DNA of 64,000 nucleotides from JAEZJZ01 sp050949055 (GTDB taxonomy: Bacteria > Bacillota > UBA994 > UBA5500), in assembly GCA_050949055.1 (NCBI GenBank), contig JBMNFA010000009.1, positions 62,001 through 126,000 on the forward strand, written 5' to 3'. Below are positions 59,828-64,000 of this stretch, in pieces (the stretch's first letter is position 1; each line of letters starts with the position of its first letter). The notes under the pieces were generated by a model. That model had not been told where the DNA came from. It was given only the letters and a program-made list of their open reading frames with translations, and made no database searches. A program made the position numbers and the translations under genes.

Positions 59828-60388
59828 TTACTTGGCTGTCTTACCGGCTTTGCGGCGAATCTTCTCACCGACGTATTGAATGCCCTTGCCAAGATAGGGC
59901 TCTGGCTTACGAATCTCGCGAATAGAAGCGGCCACCTGACCTACGGTCTCCTTATCAATACCGGTGATGATGATCAGCGGCACGTTGCCGTATGGCGGAT
60001 GAACAGACATCTCTGTCTTAAACTCTATCCCTTCCGGTGGCTCCACCTCAACTGGGTGAGAGTAACCCACGTTCAGAACCAACTTCTTGCCCTGGACGCT
60101 AGCCCTCCAACCCACAGAAACAGCCTTCAACCTCTTCTCGTAACCCTTGCTCACACCTTCCACCATGTTGGACACAAGCGTGCGCGTAAGACCGTGCAAA
60201 GCTCTGTGCTGGGGCTGGTCTGAAGGGCGGGTAACAGTTAACACCGAACCGTCCAGGTTAAGTTGCATCTCGGGGTGGAGATCACGGGTGAGTGTGCCTT
60301 TCGGCCCTTTGACCGTGATGGTGGAACCATCAATCTTCACCTCAACACCGGCCGGTATGGCAATTGGTTTTCTGCCAATGCGTGACAT
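59828..60388 (-). CDS. rplF: 50S ribosomal protein L6
   Basis: 186 residues. MSRIGRKPIAIPAGVEVKI at the start and IRKPEPYLGKGIQYVGEKIR near the end. Follows rpsH after an 87-base gap. Confidence 0.98.
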   Translation of the reverse strand: MSRIGRKPIAIPAGVEVKIDGSTITVKGPKGTLTRDLHPEMQLNLDGSVLTVTRPSDQPQHRALHGLTRTLVSNMVEGVSKGYEKRLKAVSVGWRASVQGKKLVLNVGYSHPVEVEPPEGIEFKTEMSVHPPYGNVPLIIITGIDKETVGQVAASIREIRKPEPYLGKGIQYVGEKIRRKAGKTAK

Positions 60389-60475
60389 CCTTGCACCTCC
60401 TCAGCAATGTCCGGGGACACTGCGATCTCAATAAAGCTGGTTGCGTCAGCAACTATCGGTTTGACTGTACTAAGG

Positions 60476-60874
60476 CTACCAGACGTAACAGACGACTTCG
60501 CCGCCGATGCCGGCCTGGCGCGCCTGCTTGTCTGTCATGATTCCCCGCGAAGTAGACAGAATGGCGATGCCCAGTCCACCCAAGACCCGCGGAATCTCGT
60601 CTTTACGGGCATACACCCTGAGACCGGGGCGACTAATCCGCTTTAGTCCCGAAATCACGCGCTCTTTGTTGGCACCATACTTCATTTGCAGGCGCAAAAT
60701 ACCCTGTTTGCCGTCTTCAATGTATTCAAAATCACGGATAAAGCCCTCGTCCTTCAGGACCTGCAACATACTTTGCTTCATCTTGGACGCAGGGACTTCC
60801 AGTGTCTCATGGTAAGCGATGTTGGCGTTCCGAATCCGCGTCAGCAGATCGGCGATAGGATCCGTCATTACCAT
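60476..60874 (-). CDS. rpsH: 30S ribosomal protein S8
   Basis: 132 residues. TDPIADLLTRIRNANIAYHE and the C-terminal STSRGIMTDKQARQAGIGGE. The ATG at 60874 is nearest to GGAGG; a second ATG two codons later matches the common family start. Confidence 0.97.
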   Translation of the reverse strand: MVMTDPIADLLTRIRNANIAYHETLEVPASKMKQSMLQVLKDEGFIRDFEYIEDGKQGILRLQMKYGANKERVISGLKRISRPGLRVYARKDEIPRVLGGLGIAILSTSRGIMTDKQARQAGIGGEVVCYVW

Positions 60875-60909
60875 TTACCAGAACAACCTCCTTCCCATGT
60901 GCTGGCTTC

Positions 60910-61095
60910 TTACCAGCTGGCCTTCTTCACTCCCGGAATCTGCCCCTCATGAGCCAGTTCGCGGAAGCAAATACGGCAGATGCCAAACTTGCGCATATAT
61001 GCGTGAGGGCGACCACAAATCTTGCACCGATTATAGGCCCGGGTGGAGAACTTGGGATCGCGCTGTTGCTTGATGATCATCGACTTCTTGGCCAC
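60910..61095 (-). CDS. rpsN: 30S ribosomal protein S14 type Z
   Basis: 61-residue zinc form with two CxxC pairs (CKIC and CRIC, Cys24/27 and 40/43). GTG start with AAAGGAGGG. Between rplE and rpsH. Confidence 0.97.
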   Translation of the reverse strand: MAKKSMIIKQQRDPKFSTRAYNRCKICGRPHAYMRKFGICRICFRELAHEGQIPGVKKASW

Positions 61096-61113
61096 ACTTG
61101 TCCCTCCTTTTCT

Positions 61114-61653
61114 TTACTGACGGAAAGGCATACCGAGGAACTCCAGCAGCGCCTTAGCTTCTTCGTCTGTACGAGCAGTGGTGACAACGGTGATGTCCAT
61201 ACCTTGGATGCTCTCTACCTTGTCATACTCAATCTCCGGAAAGATCAGCTGCTCCTTAACTCCGAGACTGTAATTGCCTCTGCCGTCAAAGGATTTAGGT
61301 GAGACACCGCGAAAATCGCGAACACGGGGCAAGTTGATGTTCATCAGTTTATCCATAAACTCATACATCCGATCTCCGCGCAGCGTTACTTTGGCACCGA
61401 TAGCCATTCCTTCGCGCAGCTTGAAGTTGGAGATTGAATTACGAGCCCGAGTGATCACTGGCTTTTGTCCGGAGACGGTGGCCAAATCCTGCGCAGCGGC
61501 ATCCAGGAGTTTGGAATTACCGATGGCCTTACCCACGCCCATATTGAGCACGACCTTTTCCAGACGTGGGATCTCCATCACATTCTGATAGCCAAACTTC
61601 TGCTGCATCGCAGGTCTGACTTCGTTGTTATACTTGTCTTTCAACCTTGGCAC
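61114..61653 (-). CDS. rplE: 50S ribosomal protein L5
   Basis: 179 residues, GTG start. MEIPRLEKVVLNMGVGKAIG and DFRGVSPKSFDGRGNYSLGV bind 5S rRNA. Between rplX and rpsN. Confidence 0.98.
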   Translation of the reverse strand: MPRLKDKYNNEVRPAMQQKFGYQNVMEIPRLEKVVLNMGVGKAIGNSKLLDAAAQDLATVSGQKPVITRARNSISNFKLREGMAIGAKVTLRGDRMYEFMDKLMNINLPRVRDFRGVSPKSFDGRGNYSLGVKEQLIFPEIEYDKVESIQGMDITVVTTARTDEEAKALLEFLGMPFRQ

Positions 61654-61674
61654 AGCCTAGCCCTCCCTTCTTGA

Positions 61675-62004
61675 CTACTTTTCGATATTCTCTTCACACT
61701 TTTGGCAAGCCCGTACACTGTCACCATTGTCCAAACGACGATGGGATACACGAGTAGGTTGCTTGCAGGATGGGCAGACAAGCATCACTTTCGCAGCGAA
61801 AATTGGTGACTCCTGCTTGATGATACCGCCCTGTTGCATCGTGGGTGTAGGTCGGCGGTGCTTGGTAACCATGTTTACACCTTCCACCAAGACCTTGCCG
61901 TCCTGCGGATAAGCAGCAAGCACCTTTCCCTTTTTACCCTTGTCCTTACCAGATAGGACGATCACTGTATCGCCTTTCTTGACATGCAGCTTGTGCTGAC
62001 TCAT
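61675..62004 (-). CDS. rplX: 50S ribosomal protein L24
   Basis: 109 residues with N-terminal KOW motif (KKGDTVIVLSGKDKGKKGKV). The C-terminus has CPSC and CQKC pairs, probably a zinc site. The ATG at 62004 with GGGAGG upstream is preferred to 62013. Confidence 0.96.
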   Translation of the reverse strand: MSQHKLHVKKGDTVIVLSGKDKGKKGKVLAAYPQDGKVLVEGVNMVTKHRRPTPTMQQGGIIKQESPIFAAKVMLVCPSCKQPTRVSHRRLDNGDSVRACQKCEENIEK

Positions 62005-62028
62005 TCTGGACATCCTCCCTCTCTGGCC

Positions 62029-62397
62029 TTAGAGCACTTCTGGTGCCAGGGAGACGATCTTCATGAACTGTTTCTCCCGAAGCTCACGTGCCACCGGCCC
62101 GAAAATGCGGGTTCCCCGCGGGTTGCCCTGGGCATCGATGATCACCGCGGCGTTCTCATCAAACCTGATATAGGAACCATCCTTACGATGGACACCGAAG
62201 CTGGACCGAACAATCACTGCCTTGATCACGTCGCCCTTTTTAACAACTCCACCGGGCGTGGCTTCTTTAACTGTTGCGGTGATGATATCACCGACGTTTG
62301 CGTAACGGCGTTTATGGCCACCGACAACACGAATGCAGAGAATTTCCTTGGCACCAGAGTTGTCTGCCACGCGCAACCGAGTCTCAACTTGAATCAT
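62029..62397 (-). CDS. rplN: 50S ribosomal protein L14
   Basis: 122 residues. MIQVETRLRVADNSGAKEI and GTRIFGPVARELREKQFMKI are diagnostic. Between rpsQ and rplX. Confidence 0.98.
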   Translation of the reverse strand: MIQVETRLRVADNSGAKEILCIRVVGGHKRRYANVGDIITATVKEATPGGVVKKGDVIKAVIVRSSFGVHRKDGSYIRFDENAAVIIDAQGNPRGTRIFGPVARELREKQFMKIVSLAPEVL

Positions 62398-62427
62398 GCT
62401 CCGAGCCTCCCTTCTGGTGACCTGACG

Positions 62428-62682
62428 CTATTCTGCCTTCTTGACGATATCTACGACACGCCAGCGCTTATCTTTGCTCAACGGGCGAGTCTCCATGATT
62501 CTAACGACATCTCCCACCCGAGCAGAATTGTCTTCGCAATGTGCCTTAAACTTGGTGGTCTTCTTGACTGTGCGGCTATACAGCGGATGCTGGATCAATG
62601 TTTCCACAGCCACTACCACAGTCTTATCCATTTTGTCACTGACGACAACGCCTTGACGAACCTTGCGTAAATTGCGCTGCAA
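62428..62682 (-). CDS. rpsQ: 30S ribosomal protein S17
   Basis: 84 residues with RNLRKVRQGVVVSDKMDKTV. The TTG at 62682 is preferred: AAGGAGG lies nine bases upstream and it gives the family start. The ATG at 62703 overlaps the rpmC stop and has no ribosome site. Confidence 0.95.
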   Translation of the reverse strand: MQRNLRKVRQGVVVSDKMDKTVVVAVETLIQHPLYSRTVKKTTKFKAHCEDNSARVGDVVRIMETRPLSKDKRWRVVDIVKKAE

Positions 62683-62702
62683 GTTCTGACGCCTCCTTCC
62701 CA

Positions 62703-62900
62703 TCAGCTAATATGCAATTCCCGCTCCCGTAACACGGTCTGAATGCGGGCTATGGACCTGCGCACTTCCTTGATACGCATCGGGTTGTCCAGTTGACCAG
62801 TCACTGAACGGAAACGAAGGTTGAACAGCTCATCCTTCAGGTCGTCAAGCTTCTGCTTGAGTTCCGTTTCGGACATGTCACGGATCTCTTTAACCTTCAT
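62703..62900 (-). CDS. rpmC: 50S ribosomal protein L29
   Basis: 65 residues, two-helix protein at the tunnel exit. KVKEIRDMSETELKQKLDDL and ELFNLRFRSVTGQLDNPMRI. Overlaps the rplP end by 11 bases. Confidence 0.96.
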   Translation of the reverse strand: MKVKEIRDMSETELKQKLDDLKDELFNLRFRSVTGQLDNPMRIKEVRRSIARIQTVLRERELHIS

Positions 62901-63324
62901 TTATCTCACCACCCATATCTTTGCGAGATACAAACTTGGTCTTGATGGGCAACTTATGAGCGGCAAGTCGCATGGCGTCTCTGGCAACACTCTCGTTTAC
63001 ACCAGACATCTCAAACAGGATCCGACCCGGCTTCACTACTGCCACCCAATACTCAGGTGACCCCTTGCCGCTGCCCATACGAGTTTCAGCGGGCTTCTGG
63101 GTGATCGGCTGGTCCGGGAAGATCTTGATCCAAACCTTTCCGCCACGGCGTACAAACCTGGTCATAGCCACACGGGCAGCCTCTATCTGTCGGCTGGTAA
63201 TCCAAGCCCCTTCCAATGCCTGCAAACCGAATTCGCCAAATGCAATCTCGGTACCGCCCTTCGCCTGGCCCTTGATTGATGGGCGATGGCTTCTGCGATA
63301 CTTAACACGTTTTGGCATCAACAT
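62890..63324 (-). CDS. rplP: 50S ribosomal protein L16
   Basis: 144 residues beginning MLMPKRVKYRRSHRPSIKGQ, the standard start, with GGGGGCGAG upstream. RRGGKVWIKIFPDQPITQKP is conserved. Two bases after rpsC. Confidence 0.98.
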   Translation of the reverse strand: MLMPKRVKYRRSHRPSIKGQAKGGTEIAFGEFGLQALEGAWITSRQIEAARVAMTRFVRRGGKVWIKIFPDQPITQKPAETRMGSGKGSPEYWVAVVKPGRILFEMSGVNESVARDAMRLAAHKLPIKTKFVSRKDMGGEINEG

Positions 63325-63326
63325 GC

Positions 63327-63986
63327 TTACTCGCCCCCTTCCGCCGTCTTATTCTTTGCCTGCGGCAGAACTTCTCCTTTGTAAATCCAGACTTTCACAC
63401 CAATCTGCCCATAGGTTGTGTGAGCAGTGGCAACAGCGTAGTCGATGTCGGCTCTCAGGGTGTGCAGCGGGATAGTTCCTTCTCTCACCCACTCCGAGCG
63501 AGCAATTTCAGCACCGTTCAGCCGCCCGGCGACGTTGATCCTGATTCCCTTGGCGCCAGCCCGCATGGTGCGCATCATTGCCTGGCGATTAGCCCGCCTG
63601 TGACTGATGCGGCGCTCCAGCTGAGCAGCGATGTTTTCTGCCACCAACTGGGCCGAGAGTTCAGGACTCTTGATCTCGATCACGTTAACATAGACCTGCT
63701 TGCCGGTCATTTCCTCCAGGGCTTTACGCAGATCTTCCACCCCGGTACCTCCGCGGCCGATAACCATTCCTGGTTTGGCAGCGTGAATGAAGGTGCGCAG
63801 CACGTTGCCGGCACGCTCAATGACGATGTGAGAGATGCCAGCATCGAACAGCTTTTCCTTCAGGAACTTGCGAATCTGGAAATCCTCCAAGAGGAAATCC
63901 GAGTAGTCTTTCTCGGCATACCATTTGGAATCCCAATCCTTGATGATGCCAACCCTAAGCCCCTTGGGATGAATCTTTTGACCCAC
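63327..63986 (-). CDS. rpsC: 30S ribosomal protein S3
   Basis: 219 residues, complete, GTG start with GAGGG upstream. KH domain with VIGRGGTGVEDLRKALEEM and the C-terminal TAHTTYGQIGVKVWIYKGE. First gene of the S10 operon visible; the window ends 14 bases upstream. Confidence 0.97.
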   Translation of the reverse strand: MGQKIHPKGLRVGIIKDWDSKWYAEKDYSDFLLEDFQIRKFLKEKLFDAGISHIVIERAGNVLRTFIHAAKPGMVIGRGGTGVEDLRKALEEMTGKQVYVNVIEIKSPELSAQLVAENIAAQLERRISHRRANRQAMMRTMRAGAKGIRINVAGRLNGAEIARSEWVREGTIPLHTLRADIDYAVATAHTTYGQIGVKVWIYKGEVLPQAKNKTAEGGE

Positions 63987-64000
63987 TTGCTAATTCCCTC

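Overview
The window (64 kb, moderately GC-rich, nearly every gene on the minus strand) looks like a chromosomal segment of an anaerobic, probably spore-forming Bacillota of a Clostridia/Limnochordia-like lineage. The reasons are Bacillus/Clostridium-type gene orders (acpS-lipoprotein-alr-mazEF, cdaA-cdaR-glmM-glmS with a glmS ribozyme, rplQ-ecfA1-ecfA2-ecfT-truA-rplM-rpsI-cwlD), a CIRCE-controlled groESL, a formate/nitrite-type channel, the spore-cortex amidase CwlD and a SigW-like ECF regulon. I cannot name the species. No rRNA, tRNA, CRISPR array, IS or prophage was seen.

Layout. 1-2.2 kb: the end of an ABC transporter operon run by a YtrA-type GntR repressor, with two perfect palindromic operators. 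2.3-10.5 kb: guaA, groESL, an FNT channel, 5-formyl-THF cyclo-ligase and the t6A operon tsaE-tsaB-rimI-tsaD, with seven co-oriented DnaA-box-like sites at the end of tsaD. 10.5-12.5 kb: FMN riboswitch plus ribU (plus strand) and an EamA transporter. 12.7-26.6 kb: an accessory-looking region of three paralogous modules (see below). 27-33 kb: a three-gene amino acid/peptide operon, mazEF, alr, a lipoprotein and acpS. 33.4-38.8 kb: glmS with its ribozyme, glmM, cdaR, cdaA. 39-42 kb: a TPR protein and an ECF sigma/anti-sigma pair. 42-48 kb: a cyclic-2,3-diphosphoglycerate-synthetase-like GTPase, an AmmeMemoRadiSam set, an Orr-type racemase and cwlD. 48-64 kb: rpsI-rplM, truA, the ECF energising module and the alpha, spc and part of the S10 ribosomal protein operons.

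The most interesting part is 12.7-26.6 kb. Three tandem gene pairs each encode a GlmL/MutL-type ASKHA ATPase (569-613 aa) followed by a barrel-sandwich-hybrid protein (347-375 aa). Two pairs (A and C) are intact, each preceded by a small helical protein (106 and 127 aa, clear paralogues of each other), a membrane protein and a terminator. The middle pair (B) has lost the nucleotide-binding motifs of the ATPase and the C-terminal KOW-like tail of its partner. Pair C is followed, in the same apparent operon, by a cytosolic LytS-type histidine kinase and an AraC-type response regulator. The known role of GlmL is as an accessory protein of the coenzyme-B12-dependent glutamate mutase. No B12-dependent mutase subunit is recognisable in the window, so these look like a free-standing ATPase/carrier system of unknown function, possibly tied to signalling at the membrane.

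How the rest fits together: cdaA/cdaR make and control c-di-AMP next to the amino-sugar genes glmM/glmS for cell-wall precursors. RibU probably docks on the EcfA1A2T module encoded 40 kb away. The t6A, ribosomal, SecY and chaperonin genes form the growth core. Many start codons were moved from the longest reading frame to the one with a proper Shine-Dalgarno site. GTG and TTG starts are common, including in adk, infA and rpsQ.
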